In this document: positions 44,501 to 51,717 of the stretch, in pieces
How positions within the stretch are numbered: position 1 is the first letter of the stretch
Layout: every line of letters starts with the position of its first letter
Assembly (NCBI GenBank): GCA_012517825.1
Contig: JAAYUG010000138.1
Coordinates: forward strand, 1-51,717
Length of the DNA stretch: 51,717 nt
DNA from: Bacteroidales bacterium
GTDB lineage: Bacteria; Bacteroidota; Bacteroidia; Bacteroidales; JAAYUG01
Reading direction: 5' to 3'
Position numbers and translations under genes: made by a program
Notes under the pieces: model-generated
The model's database searches: none
Seen by the model: the letters and a program-made list of their open reading frames with translations, nothing else
What the model was told of the DNA's origin: nothing

Positions 44501-44701
44501 TAGAGCGGGTATTATGCCCGCAATAGGCTTTCCTTCCGTTGCGTTGAAAAAAAAGGACAACCGGCATCCTTCATGAAGGTATAATTCCCTGATGTTTCCT
44601 TGATGGTCGGTAATCAGTACACAGCCGTTAATTAAGGAAACAAGCGACAAGAGTTTTTCATTCCTGTTTGATGCCTGGTATGGGGGTTGATTCTTGGACA
44701 T
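41504..44701 (-). CDS. Hybrid histidine kinase with four PAS domains and GAF
   Basis: 1065 residues from ATG 44701 (MSKNQPPYQ). No membrane helix, so soluble. Order: PAS (about 15-120), PAS with a Cys pair (KKICPGCPVQEAM, about 165-270), PAS (about 275-390), GAF (about 410-560; FALEKVLWLTESSLGFIG), PAS (about 570-690), HisKA with His in LANMSHEIRTPINSILG, HATPase_c (LSNGMKFTQTG, DTGKGI, GGSGLGLSI), receiver (about 945-1065; LIEDTPS, LVLADICLPDLDG, YLAKPF). The phospho-Asp is the Asp of LADICLP. The CPGCP motif in the second PAS might bind a metal or react to redox. A lone gene. Confidence 0.93.
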   Translation of the reverse strand: MSKNQPPYQASNRNEKLLSLVSLINGCVLITDHQGNIRELYLHEGCRLSFFFNATEGKPIAGIIPALTKEKVLEWISGAEDQGYAIEKHLQYESMTLRIKLAAFREEGQSFILWCFETKPEVWYKKTENQDTAVSLVREKDKEGFLVKGSKIILDALSEIVVVYDQNMQPVWANNAACKSAGLDIDNIAGKNCFEIWSKQKKICPGCPVQEAMASRQPRESEILHPNGQSWYVRGFPLFDSDGQLSGAIEIALETTSQKKAEAAFRESEERFRILAHAAHEGVALLDTGMRIIEANDSFARIFGYSPGEIQKKPITEFVVPEHKREFQTFIQQAPEGTLRYQAMKKKGTRITAEINVRSIPLGKEKFRVITVTDVSEQLYAEKIRVQDIDRMETLIELNRMMDLPPRELYNFALEKVLWLTESSLGFIGRINPDETEMNMEAFSAEVMKECNIPDHTWKFQVEQAGLWAETIRQRKAVIINDYEAYNPWKRGFPSGHVLLKRFLTVPVFDKGKIVLVAGVANKRDPYEERDARQLTLVMDGLWRILQRKQAEEMLQISEKKFRSVVEANPLGMHFYSMSENGSVILSGANPAADKMLHIKHNSFLGKPLQEIFKGFSESQFALIQSVFVNKKPIYTEQFEYHDKHFQGTLEAFLFPLSFDSVVCIFNDVTERIRLNRELVVAKEKAEESDRLKSAFLANMSHEIRTPINSILGFSYLLADENINPAKRKLYTDIIQTGTKQLLTLINDIIDLSKLEARQLKLHYEPCSLNKLMQQIYQQYEQERIRKQKNELLLEYRCGLPQGKDEIQTDPVRLQQVLANLLSNGMKFTQTGYIRFEYKLSDDKKMVLFSVSDTGKGIHPDKISVIFERFRQEDETISTQAGGSGLGLSISKGLVDLFGGRIWAESEPGKGSVFYFTIPYLPEPEKEKPVHVEEKDARFDLTGRKILLIEDTPSNLELLREMLTETHAVILEAVTGKEGLQVMEQETHIDLVLADICLPDLDGYSLIRSIRSAHPLTPVIAQTAYAYEQDKQKCLEAGASCYLAKPFLKEDLLQAISNSLLHCAD

Positions 44702-45059
44702 ATCCTGGAACAAAGTGCAAAAAATGCTGAAGCCTAATATTATCAAAAATTTTTATTACTGAGTGAATAAATATGAATGATCTTTGTTATTAAAATGAAT
44801 GATCTGCATTACTATTTAGGTTGCACCTGCTTCTGGAGAGAACGAAATTAACTTTATAGGGCATCCTGGCAGGAATTTTTGTATCATCGAAGGATTAAGG
44901 TTTTAACTGACAGATATATAATGAATTAATAAATCTGAGTCTTCACATAAAAGAATTGATTACTTTGTTTGAGAAAGTTCCAATCAAAAAAAGTTGTTTA
45001 TTTGTACAGCATGAGGATCTGAGGCGGCCGGTTTATTTTTAACCTATAACCCTACTGTT
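44702..45059. other. Intergenic region between divergent kinase and symporter genes
   Basis: AT-rich, no gene seen. The only repeat noted is AATGAATGATCT, present twice (near 44772 and 44794), 22 nt apart, a possible operator. No full TTG-N19-TAnnTTTG promoter was found on either strand, although at least one must be here for each gene. Confidence 0.5.
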
Positions 45060-46952
45060 ATGCATCTCAGTGTAATCGATATCCTGATCATTGTTGTTTA
45101 TCTTATCGCCAGTATCATGATCGGGTACTGGGTATCACACAGGGCTTCGGCCAGCATACGGAATTATTTTCTCGGTGGTAATCAGCTTCCCTGGTATCTG
45201 CTGGGTGTATCGAACGCATCCGGAATGTTCGATATTGCCGGTACCATGCTGCTGGTCTACTGGTTATCGGTTTACGGGATGAAAAGTATGTGGATACCCT
45301 GGCTATGGCCTGTATTTAACCAGATCTTTCTGATGGTTTATCTGTCTTCGTGGTTGCGCAGAAGCAACGTTATGACCGGCGCCGAATGGATCAAAACCCG
45401 TTTTGGTACAGGCAAAGGGGCCAATCTGTCGCACATTATCGTTGTGATTTTTGCCATCGTGAGCGTGATTGGCTTTCTCTCATACGGTTTTAAAGGAATC
45501 GGGAAATTTATAACAGCGTTCCTTCCCCCCCTGGTAACTGATGCGGCAATGCTGGCCCGATATCCCCAGATGAATGAAAATCTTTACGCTCTGATCCTGA
45601 TGGGCATTACTACATTTTACGTTGTCAAGGGTGGGATGTTCAGTGTGGTCATTACCGAAGTAATTCAATACTGTATTCTTACCATTGCCTCCATAGCTAT
45701 CGGGATTATTGCCATTGTTAAGGTGTCTCCGGGCACAATCAATGCTGTGATTCCTGAAGGATGGAAGAGTATGTTTTTCGGCAAAACTGTTGGTCTCGAC
45801 TGGACGCAGATTTCAGCGCAGGCATCGGCCAAACTTCATGCTTTCAATGACTGGATTCAGAATGACGGTTATTATTTGTTCGGGATCTTTTTTGTCATGG
45901 TGCTGTTCAAGGGGATTTTGCTTGCCGCAGCAGGACCCGCTCCCAATTATGATATGCAAAGAATCCTGTCCACGCGCAACCCTCAGGAGGCGTCGAAAAT
46001 GAGTTCCCTTGTCAATGTGGTGCTGAATCCGTTCAGGTATTTCATGGTAGCCGGACTTACCGTGCTGGCTCTGACGAATTTTGATACGCTGTACACAGCC
46101 TCCATTACGGAACCTGATTTTGAATCCATTCTTCCCCAGGTACTTGCAACATATATTCCTGTCGGATTGCTCGGTTTTCTCATGGCGGGTCTGCTGGCCG
46201 CATTCATGAGCAATTTTGCAGCCACGGTTAATGCGGCACCTGCCTATATTGTGAATGATATCTATAAGAAATATATCAATCCGCATGCCAGCGAAAAAAC
46301 GTATGTCCGTATGAGTTACCTTGCCTCCGTTGCAGTGGTGTTGGTAGGTGTCAGCATCGGGTTTTTTGTTGAATCCATCAATAAAATTGTTCTCTGGATC
46401 GTAGCCGGTCTGTGGGGAGGATACACCGCGTCCAACGTGCTCAAATGGTACTGGTGGCGTTTTAATGGCTACGGCTATTTCTGGGGTATGGTGACCGGCA
46501 TTGCAGCATCCCTGATCCTGCCAGCGTTGAGCCATCTGTACCCTGTTTCGGTACTAAGCAATTCACCTCTTCCTGCCAATTTCAATATGAATGCTTTTCC
46601 GGTCATTTTCTTCCTGTCGCTTATTGGCTGCCTTCTTGGCACTTACCTCACCAGGCCCGAAGACGATGAGACGCTGAAGCATTTCTATAAAAATGTCAGG
46701 CCCTGGGGCTTCTGGAAACCGATCCATCAGAAGGTTGTTGCTGAAGACCCGTCGTTTGTGGGTAATAAAAACTTCCTGATCGATATGTTCAACATAGTTG
46801 TGGGCATTGTCTGGCAAATTACGCTGATGGCATTTCCCGTTTACCTGGTACTGCGCGACTGGAAACTGTTCGGAGTTACGTTCGGGATCATGGTGATAAC
46901 TTCACTGATTCTTAAAAAGACCTGGTGGGACAGGCTCAAGTATGTAGACTGA
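45060..46952 (+). CDS. Sodium:solute symporter (SSF family)
   Basis: 630 residues with about 14 hydrophobic segments. Features of the family are the first helix (LIIVVYLIASIMIGYWVSHR), SIRNYFLGGNQLPWYLLGVS, NASGMFDIAGTMLLVYW and TGAEWIKTRFGTGKGA. A long helical C-terminal extension follows the core. Substrates in the family include sugars, amino acids, and vitamins, and this one is not assignable from sequence. It overlaps the convergent GH105-like gene by 17 nt. Neighbouring sugar-acting genes (GH105, GH30) suggest a sugar or sugar acid. Confidence 0.9.
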   Translation: MHLSVIDILIIVVYLIASIMIGYWVSHRASASIRNYFLGGNQLPWYLLGVSNASGMFDIAGTMLLVYWLSVYGMKSMWIPWLWPVFNQIFLMVYLSSWLRRSNVMTGAEWIKTRFGTGKGANLSHIIVVIFAIVSVIGFLSYGFKGIGKFITAFLPPLVTDAAMLARYPQMNENLYALILMGITTFYVVKGGMFSVVITEVIQYCILTIASIAIGIIAIVKVSPGTINAVIPEGWKSMFFGKTVGLDWTQISAQASAKLHAFNDWIQNDGYYLFGIFFVMVLFKGILLAAAGPAPNYDMQRILSTRNPQEASKMSSLVNVVLNPFRYFMVAGLTVLALTNFDTLYTASITEPDFESILPQVLATYIPVGLLGFLMAGLLAAFMSNFAATVNAAPAYIVNDIYKKYINPHASEKTYVRMSYLASVAVVLVGVSIGFFVESINKIVLWIVAGLWGGYTASNVLKWYWWRFNGYGYFWGMVTGIAASLILPALSHLYPVSVLSNSPLPANFNMNAFPVIFFLSLIGCLLGTYLTRPEDDETLKHFYKNVRPWGFWKPIHQKVVAEDPSFVGNKNFLIDMFNIVVGIVWQITLMAFPVYLVLRDWKLFGVTFGIMVITSLILKKTWWDRLKYVD

Positions 46953-48024
46953 TCTCCGGTTTTTTCTTTTTCAGGTCGTTCCAGGCGGCTTCCATCAGAA
47001 GGTAAAACGCCTGACCTTCAGTCGCTGCTCCGGGATGGTCAAACTCCGGTGAACCGCACACACCGCGAACCATTCCAAAAGAATCCATTTTGCCCTGCGC
47101 CGCCTTCCTCATTTTAACGGCAGCTTCCAGGTAGGAAACCGGCAGCCAGTCTCTTTCTATCCCTCTGAAAATAGTGTAGGCTGCCATTTGCGACAAATTG
47201 GTCTCGACAAAACTTCCCGGTTCGTCAATAATGTTATGAAATAATCCGTCTTCCCTCACATGTGCAAGGCATCCATCTATGCCCTCCCGGATGTATCCAT
47301 ACAGTCGTTCTTTGTCGTTCGTCCGGTTCTCAGGCAATGCATGGGCGACACGTGTCATCCCTGCCAGAGCCCATCCGTTACCGACACCCCAGAAAGCTTT
47401 CCGCTCGAATGTTTTTTTCTTTTCGTCCCAGATATGGGAAAATAACTTTTTCCGGCTATCCCATAAATATTTGCGCAAACCTTCCACCTGACGGAGCGCT
47501 TCGTCATATTCTCCTGCTACTGCAAGAAAGGGCGGACACATGTACATGCTGTCGATCCATAATTGCGGGGCATAGGTAATGTGATGGATGATCCCGTCAC
47601 TTGTCCTGGGTGCCCTATGAAGAAGATATTGCAGCATTTTTGCCTGGGCTTCCCTGAAAGCTTCATTGGAATACCTTTCAGCCATTTTCAGCACGGGTTC
47701 TCCGTTGGAGGCAGGGTCGGTAACTGCTTCGTCACTGGCTACATTGGCAAGCCGTCCAAGCTGGTCCTGTCTCAGAACTGCTTCCTCAGCCAACAGATAA
47801 ACCAGTTCATATTCTCCCAGTTCCAGCAAGGCCTGCGCAGCCACCCCCTGCTCCCACGATCTTCGCTGTGTGCTGAGCATGGCAAAAATCGCTTTCCTTA
47901 TTTTTTTACAGTCTTCGGATAAATTTTCCTTTGCTTTTCCTGAAGCACAGGAAGAAAGGAATGGAATGCTCCCGGCAAGAGCGGCAGTTGTTGTAACTCT
48001 GCCCAGAAATTGACGACGTTCCAT
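46936..48024 (-). CDS. Unsaturated uronyl/rhamnogalacturonyl hydrolase-like protein (GH88/GH105)
   Basis: 362 residues, the normal GH105 length. The N-terminus is MERRQFLGRVTTTAALAGSI followed by PFLSSCASG: both a twin-Arg-like start and a lipobox, so it is exported, probably as a lipoprotein. The catalytic region reads APQLWIDSMYMCPPFLA, where the Asp corresponds to the general acid of YteR-type enzymes, and the family motif WGVGNGWALAGM follows. These enzymes release unsaturated galacturonate from pectin fragments made by polysaccharide lyases. It is transcribed toward the symporter gene. Confidence 0.8.
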   Translation of the reverse strand: MERRQFLGRVTTTAALAGSIPFLSSCASGKAKENLSEDCKKIRKAIFAMLSTQRRSWEQGVAAQALLELGEYELVYLLAEEAVLRQDQLGRLANVASDEAVTDPASNGEPVLKMAERYSNEAFREAQAKMLQYLLHRAPRTSDGIIHHITYAPQLWIDSMYMCPPFLAVAGEYDEALRQVEGLRKYLWDSRKKLFSHIWDEKKKTFERKAFWGVGNGWALAGMTRVAHALPENRTNDKERLYGYIREGIDGCLAHVREDGLFHNIIDEPGSFVETNLSQMAAYTIFRGIERDWLPVSYLEAAVKMRKAAQGKMDSFGMVRGVCGSPEFDHPGAATEGQAFYLLMEAAWNDLKKKKPEISLHT

Positions 48025-48133
48025 AATTAAATCAGTTTTTTATGCAATTTGCAGATATTTTTGAATTTGTCCTATACTGCCTTTGAACATAGGGTTTATT
48101 TTTTTGCCTTACTTTGTTAAAAAGTATTTCCCA

Positions 48134-49858
48134 ATGAAAACACTCCGTCTATACTCAGGTTTGACCCCGGGAAGAAAGAATTTCTCTTTCTTTTGCGCGG
48201 GCTTTTTATTTGCTGTTTTTATTATGTTGATTTTATCCGGTTGCGGAAGCAAAGAATCAAATCAGAGCATAATTACCAAAGAGGTTGTTCGCTCTGCTGC
48301 TATTCTTTCTGATCTGGCATTTGATGATGCCGAAATTGATTCTATGCTGGACGGTTTGAATGCTTACCGTTCATCCTATCAATCAATGCGCAACGTATCA
48401 CTTTCCAATGATGTGCCTCCGGCTTTTATTTTTTCTCCGGTACCACCGGGCTACAGGGCTGATATTTATACCGGTATACCTGATTATGGTTTGCCGGCAA
48501 AGGTGAGTATCCCTGAAAACAGGGAAGAGTTGTGTTTTTATCCTGTATCGGAACTTTCGGTTCTGTTGCGTACCGGACAGATTACATCGGAAGAACTGAC
48601 ACGGTTGTATATCAATCGCTTAAAGGAATATGATCCGGTGTTGCATTGTGTGGTAACTCTTCTTGAAGATCGTGCCCTGGCCCAGGCAAAAAAAGCCGAT
48701 CGGGAAATAAGGGCCGGGAAATATCGCGGACCTCTGCATGGTATTCCATACGGAGTGAAAGACTTGCTGGATGTTGAAGGTGTACCAAGCACGTGGGGAT
48801 CAAGGTTGTATGAAAAGCAAATAGCCGGACATACTGCTGCTATTGTTCAGCGGCTCGACTCAGCCGGTGCTGTACTGGTTGCCAAGCTCTCACTGGGTGA
48901 ATTTGCCATGGGGGATGTCTGGTTCAAAGATATGACGCGGAACCCATGGAATCCGGCAACAGGATCGAGCGGTTCTTCTGCTGGTTCTGCTTCAGCAACG
49001 GCAGCAGGTCTGGTTGGCTTTGCCATTGGTTCTGAGACATGGGGGTCGATTGTTTCCCCTTCGACTGTTTGCGGAGTAACTGGACTCAGACCTACTTTCG
49101 GACGTGTTCCGCGAACCGGAGCAATGACATTGTCGTGGACCATGGATAAACTGGGTCCCATTGCACGAACTGCCCTGGATTGTGCCATTATTCTTGCCGC
49201 AATCAATGGCAGCCACCCGGGTGACCCGGCTTCAGTCAGTGTGCCATTTTCCTTCAAGGCCTCGCAAAATCTGAAGAATTTGCGGGTTGCCTATGATGAG
49301 GAAATTTTTACACGGAATTACCCCTTCAGAGCGAATGACAGCAGTGTTATAGAGTTGCTAAGGCATCTGGGCTTTCAGCTGGTTCCGGTTAGAGTTCCTG
49401 ATACCATTCCTGTTAATAGCCTTAGCATTATTCTTGAAGCGGAAGCTGCAGCAGCCTTTGACGAATTAACGCGATCCGGGAAGGATACTATAATGGTACG
49501 CCAGACCAAAGATGCATGGCCCAATATTTTTCGTCAGGCACGTACCATTCCCGCCGTGGAATATATCCAGGCCAGCCGTTTACGAACACTTCTGATCAAC
49601 GAGTTTAACCGGCTTTTTCAGAAGGCAGATGTTATCGTTTTTCCTTCCCTCGAAGGGAATCAATTGCTGATTACAAATCTTACTGGTCATCCTGCCTTGT
49701 CTGTCCCCAGCGGGTTTGATGCACAAGGCATGCCCACAAGTGTAACATTTGTCGGCAACTGGTATTGTGAGCAAAATATACTTCTGCTGGCGAGGGCTTA
49801 TCAGGAATATACGCAATGGTACAAAAGAACTCCCCCTGATTTTACTCCTTCAAAATAA
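48134..49858 (+). CDS. Amidase-signature lipoprotein
   Basis: 574 residues from ATG 48134 (MKTLRLYSGL). It has a lipoprotein signal ending ILSGCGS, an N-terminal extension of about 130 residues, then the amidase-signature fold. The catalytic Lys is in GIPYGVKDLLDVEGV, the cis-Ser in TGSSGSSAGSASATAAG, and the nucleophile Ser region in GSETWGSIVSPSTVCG. The fold is shared by GatA, amidases and peptide amidases. A free-standing exported lipoprotein with no GatB/C neighbours is unlikely to be GatA; it probably cleaves an extracellular amide. Confidence 0.87.
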   Translation: MKTLRLYSGLTPGRKNFSFFCAGFLFAVFIMLILSGCGSKESNQSIITKEVVRSAAILSDLAFDDAEIDSMLDGLNAYRSSYQSMRNVSLSNDVPPAFIFSPVPPGYRADIYTGIPDYGLPAKVSIPENREELCFYPVSELSVLLRTGQITSEELTRLYINRLKEYDPVLHCVVTLLEDRALAQAKKADREIRAGKYRGPLHGIPYGVKDLLDVEGVPSTWGSRLYEKQIAGHTAAIVQRLDSAGAVLVAKLSLGEFAMGDVWFKDMTRNPWNPATGSSGSSAGSASATAAGLVGFAIGSETWGSIVSPSTVCGVTGLRPTFGRVPRTGAMTLSWTMDKLGPIARTALDCAIILAAINGSHPGDPASVSVPFSFKASQNLKNLRVAYDEEIFTRNYPFRANDSSVIELLRHLGFQLVPVRVPDTIPVNSLSIILEAEAAAAFDELTRSGKDTIMVRQTKDAWPNIFRQARTIPAVEYIQASRLRTLLINEFNRLFQKADVIVFPSLEGNQLLITNLTGHPALSVPSGFDAQGMPTSVTFVGNWYCEQNILLLARAYQEYTQWYKRTPPDFTPSK

Positions 49859-49935
49859 AATATTTTTGAAGCGTTCATTAGCAAAACAATAATAATGCAT
49901 AACACAAAAAAACGGAACCCGAAACCTTCGACCGT

Positions 49936-50994
49936 ATGGATTTTCTGGCTGGGAAAACATTAGAGGATTTAAAATTGTGGCTGCGGGAATCCGGTGAAAA
50001 AGAGGATTATGCTGTCCCTTTACTGACGGGCTTTTACAGGAAAAAGATGCGTGATATAATGCAGATAGCTCAGCTGCCTCTTTCCCTTCGCCGGAAATTG
50101 GCAGCAGCTTTTGCCGATGGATACTATGAACCCTCCCATCTGATGGTTTCAGCCGACGGAAGCAGGAAATACCTCTTTTCAGCCGGGGAAAAAGGGTTTG
50201 TCGAGTCGGTTTACCTTCCTGAAAGATCCAGGCATACGTTGTGCGTTTCGACACAGGCTGGTTGCCGTATGGGATGCGCATTTTGCTGTACAGGCCAGTC
50301 GGGTTTCAGAGGCAATCTGACTGAAAGGGAAATTCTGAACCAGGTTCTGTCGGTTCCGGAAAGCAGTATGCTCAACCGCATTGTTTTTATGGGCATGGGT
50401 GAACCGTTCGACAACAGCGAAGCCCTTTTTCGTGTTCTTGCCATACTTACTGCTTCCTGGGGCCTTTCATTTGGAGCTCAAAAAATCACTGTCTCAACTG
50501 TTGGTATTCTTCCATCTGTTCTGCGGTTTCTGGACGAAACCAATTGCCATCTTGCCCTGAGTGTTCATTCTCCGTTCCCGGAGGAAAGGAAGAAATGGAT
50601 TCCTGCCGAAAATAAGTTCCCGCTAAAGGAAATCATTCTGTCTGTGGGCCGGAAGGGAATGAACCGGCATCGCCGCATAACAGCCGAATATGTTATGATG
50701 GCTGGTGTGAACGATTCCCGTGAGCATCTGCAGGAGCTGATTTACCTGTTTCGTGGCACCGTATTCAGGATAAACCTTATTCCTTTTAATCCTTTCGAAG
50801 GAAGCGTTGTACGGCCATCGGAAGCATCTGCTATGCAGTATTTTATGAAGGAGTTGAACGAAGCCGGCATTTCCGCCACCATTCGTCGGTCACGGGGCAC
50901 TGACATCAGTGCGGCCTGCGGTCAGCTGGGCAATTCATTAAGGTTAAGCCCGGATTGCGCATCAGGAGCAAGCGAACTGATGCGCAGTGGGTAG
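49936..50994 (+). CDS. rlmN: 23S rRNA adenine-2503 C2-methyltransferase RlmN
   Basis: 352 residues. RlmN is a radical SAM enzyme that methylates A2503 of 23S rRNA (and A37 of some tRNAs) by a methyl-Cys mechanism. The cluster motif is Cys110, Cys114, Cys117 (GCRMGCAFCCTG). GMGEPFDN, ITVSTVGILPSVLRF and the C-terminal RRSRGTDISAACGQL follow, with Cys328 as the methyl-carrying Cys. After this Cys the protein continues into the first copy of a downstream repeat: the last 16 codons (from TTA 50944) and the TAG stop are repeat sequence. The end of the gene has been rewritten by that element without loss of the catalytic Cys. Confidence 0.95.
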   Translation: MDFLAGKTLEDLKLWLRESGEKEDYAVPLLTGFYRKKMRDIMQIAQLPLSLRRKLAAAFADGYYEPSHLMVSADGSRKYLFSAGEKGFVESVYLPERSRHTLCVSTQAGCRMGCAFCCTGQSGFRGNLTEREILNQVLSVPESSMLNRIVFMGMGEPFDNSEALFRVLAILTASWGLSFGAQKITVSTVGILPSVLRFLDETNCHLALSVHSPFPEERKKWIPAENKFPLKEIILSVGRKGMNRHRRITAEYVMMAGVNDSREHLQELIYLFRGTVFRINLIPFNPFEGSVVRPSEASAMQYFMKELNEAGISATIRRSRGTDISAACGQLGNSLRLSPDCASGASELMRSG

Positions 50995-51430
50995 GCCTTG
51001 CGTGGAAGCATCCGGGCAAATCCCGCTGAAACGGAGTGAAAGCGGCCCGCAGGGAACATTGCGAATGTTTTCATGAGCAATGTGGGTTAAGCCCGGATTG
51101 CGCATCAGGAGCAAGCGAACTGATGCGCAGTGGGTAGGTCTTGCGCACAGGCATCCGGGCAAATCCCGCTGGAACGGAGTGAAAGCGGCCGGTTAAGCCC
51201 GGATTGCGTATCAGTAGCGAAAGCGAACTGATACGCAGTGGGCAGGCTTTGTGGGATGGCATCCGGGCAAATCCCGCTGGAACGAAGTGGAAGCGGCCCG
51301 CAGGGAACATTGCGAATGTTTTCATGAGCAATGTGGGTTAAGCCCGGATTGCGCATCAGGAGCGAAGTGAACTGATGCGCAGTGGGCTGGCCTTACGCGC
51401 CAGCATCCGGGCAAAATGCGCAATGTGGGT
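50944..51430. repeat. Four copies of a structured repeat, the first overlapping the rlmN 3' end
   Basis: Copies start at 50944, 51087, 51193 and 51338 with TTAAGCCCGGATTGCG and are about 143, 106, 145 and 93 bp long. Each has an outer stem GCCCGGAT/ATCCGGGC (copy 1: 50948-50955 with 51010-51017) and an inner stem TGCGCATCAG/CTGATGCGCA (50956-50965 with 50977-50986). Copies 1 and 3 add a third inverted repeat, ACATTGC/GCAATGT. In copy 3 the inner stem is TGCGTATCAG/CTGATACGCA: a C-G pair has become T-A, so pairing is kept. No protein-coding role is seen apart from the rlmN tail. This could be a mobile or structural intergenic element. Confidence 0.9.
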
Positions 51431-51433
51431 TCA

Positions 51434-51717
51434 TCAGAAAACCAGCGTCGCAATAGACCTCTCCGGCATGCTGGTACGGAAAACGGAACCTGAAATCCAT
51501 ACACCAACCTCCCGCGCCGAATCCGTTGCATTGAGGATGACTACTGCCAGCCTGCCATCGGGATTAATAAAGGAAGCGCCGGGCAGATCATCCTGTGTGG
51601 AGCTGGTCAGTACCTTAATGGCACCGGGTCGCACAAACTTGCTGATATGCCCAATGTACCAGTAGGAATCCATATAATGCAGACTGCCGTCACGGGTATC
51701 GGCAATTACCGGCGCCA
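51434..51717 (-). CDS. C-terminal part of a GH30-family glycosidase (continues beyond window)
   Basis: The frame is open to the right edge of the window, so the 5' part is outside. The visible 93 residues match the C-terminal beta-sandwich of GH30 (glucosylceramidase-like) enzymes: YWYIGHISKFVRPGAIKVL, FINPDGRLAVVILNATDSA and the end PERSIATLVF. The rest of the protein, including the two catalytic Glu residues of the TIM barrel, is not in the window. It lies head to tail against the repeat block. Confidence 0.85.
   Translation of the reverse strand, partial: APVIADTRDGSLHYMDSYWYIGHISKFVRPGAIKVLTSSTQDDLPGASFINPDGRLAVVILNATDSAREVGVWISGSVFRTSMPERSIATLVF

Noticed and set aside
45813-46535. 240-residue ORF on the - strand
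   Set aside because: Antisense to the sodium:solute symporter, and rich in His/Gln as expected for such shadows.
50962-51531. Several overlapping - strand ORFs with similar sequences
   Set aside because: They are readings of the structured repeat itself; their similarity follows from the DNA repeat and they lack start-site signals.

Overview
The window looks like chromosomal DNA of a member of the Bacteroidota, probably in or near the Bacteroidales/Marinilabiliales. The evidence is FecI-type sigma/FecR pairs with STN domains, promoters of the TTG-N19-TAnnTTTG type, lipoproteins with S-C lipoboxes, many hybrid histidine kinases, and large M28/DPP-IV exopeptidases. No phage, plasmid or CRISPR signature was seen, and most genes sit in an ordinary core/accessory mixture.

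Region by region. 1-5.4 kb: the end of a FadL-type outer-membrane protein with its terminator, then a leftward cluster larC-larE-larB-wbqC (nickel-pincer cofactor synthesis; no larA in the window) and a lipoprotein of unknown role. 5.5-11.4 kb: a rightward ECF sigma factor and FecR anti-sigma factor, followed by two cell-envelope proteins that resemble pieces of TonB-dependent receptors but lack a barrel. Each of the last two genes is preceded by a copy of a hairpin-forming mini-ORF. 11.6-16.1 kb: a NUMOD4/HNH protein, EF-P with Asn at the tip position, an M28 peptidase, an MscS channel and a ferritin-like protein. 16.15-23.7 kb: a wrecked anaerobic sulfatase-maturase gene, then a leftward seven-gene signalling operon. 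It contains two response regulators (one membrane-anchored), two hybrid kinases, and a SiaA-like PP2C phosphatase with SiaB and SiaC. 23.9-27.4 kb: a PAP2 phosphatase, a PHP/amidohydrolase-like lipoprotein and another hybrid kinase. 27.6-31.1 kb: two tRNA-Leu genes, a PKD lipoprotein with a 10-bp-phased repeat in its 3' region, and a DPP-IV peptidase. 31.2-37 kb: thrS-infC-rpmI-rplT (infC probably starts at AUA), dapB and lepB. 37-41.5 kb: a NapH-NapG-like polyferredoxin fusion with a DUF362 protein, then a Dabb protein, rhomboid protease and STAS-like protein. 41.5-51.7 kb: a 1065-residue hybrid kinase, a sodium:solute symporter, a GH105-like hydrolase, an amidase lipoprotein, rlmN, a block of four structured repeats that supplies the end of rlmN, and the C-terminus of a GH30 glycosidase.

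The strongest things to follow up are: (a) the duplicated mini-ORF/hairpin in front of two genes of the FecI/FecR locus; (b) the SiaABC partner-switch module embedded in a two-component operon; (c) the structured repeat at the end of rlmN, which shows a compensatory base change; and (d) the NapH-NapG-like fusion paired with DUF362. All functional assignments come from reading motifs by eye; no database search was run.
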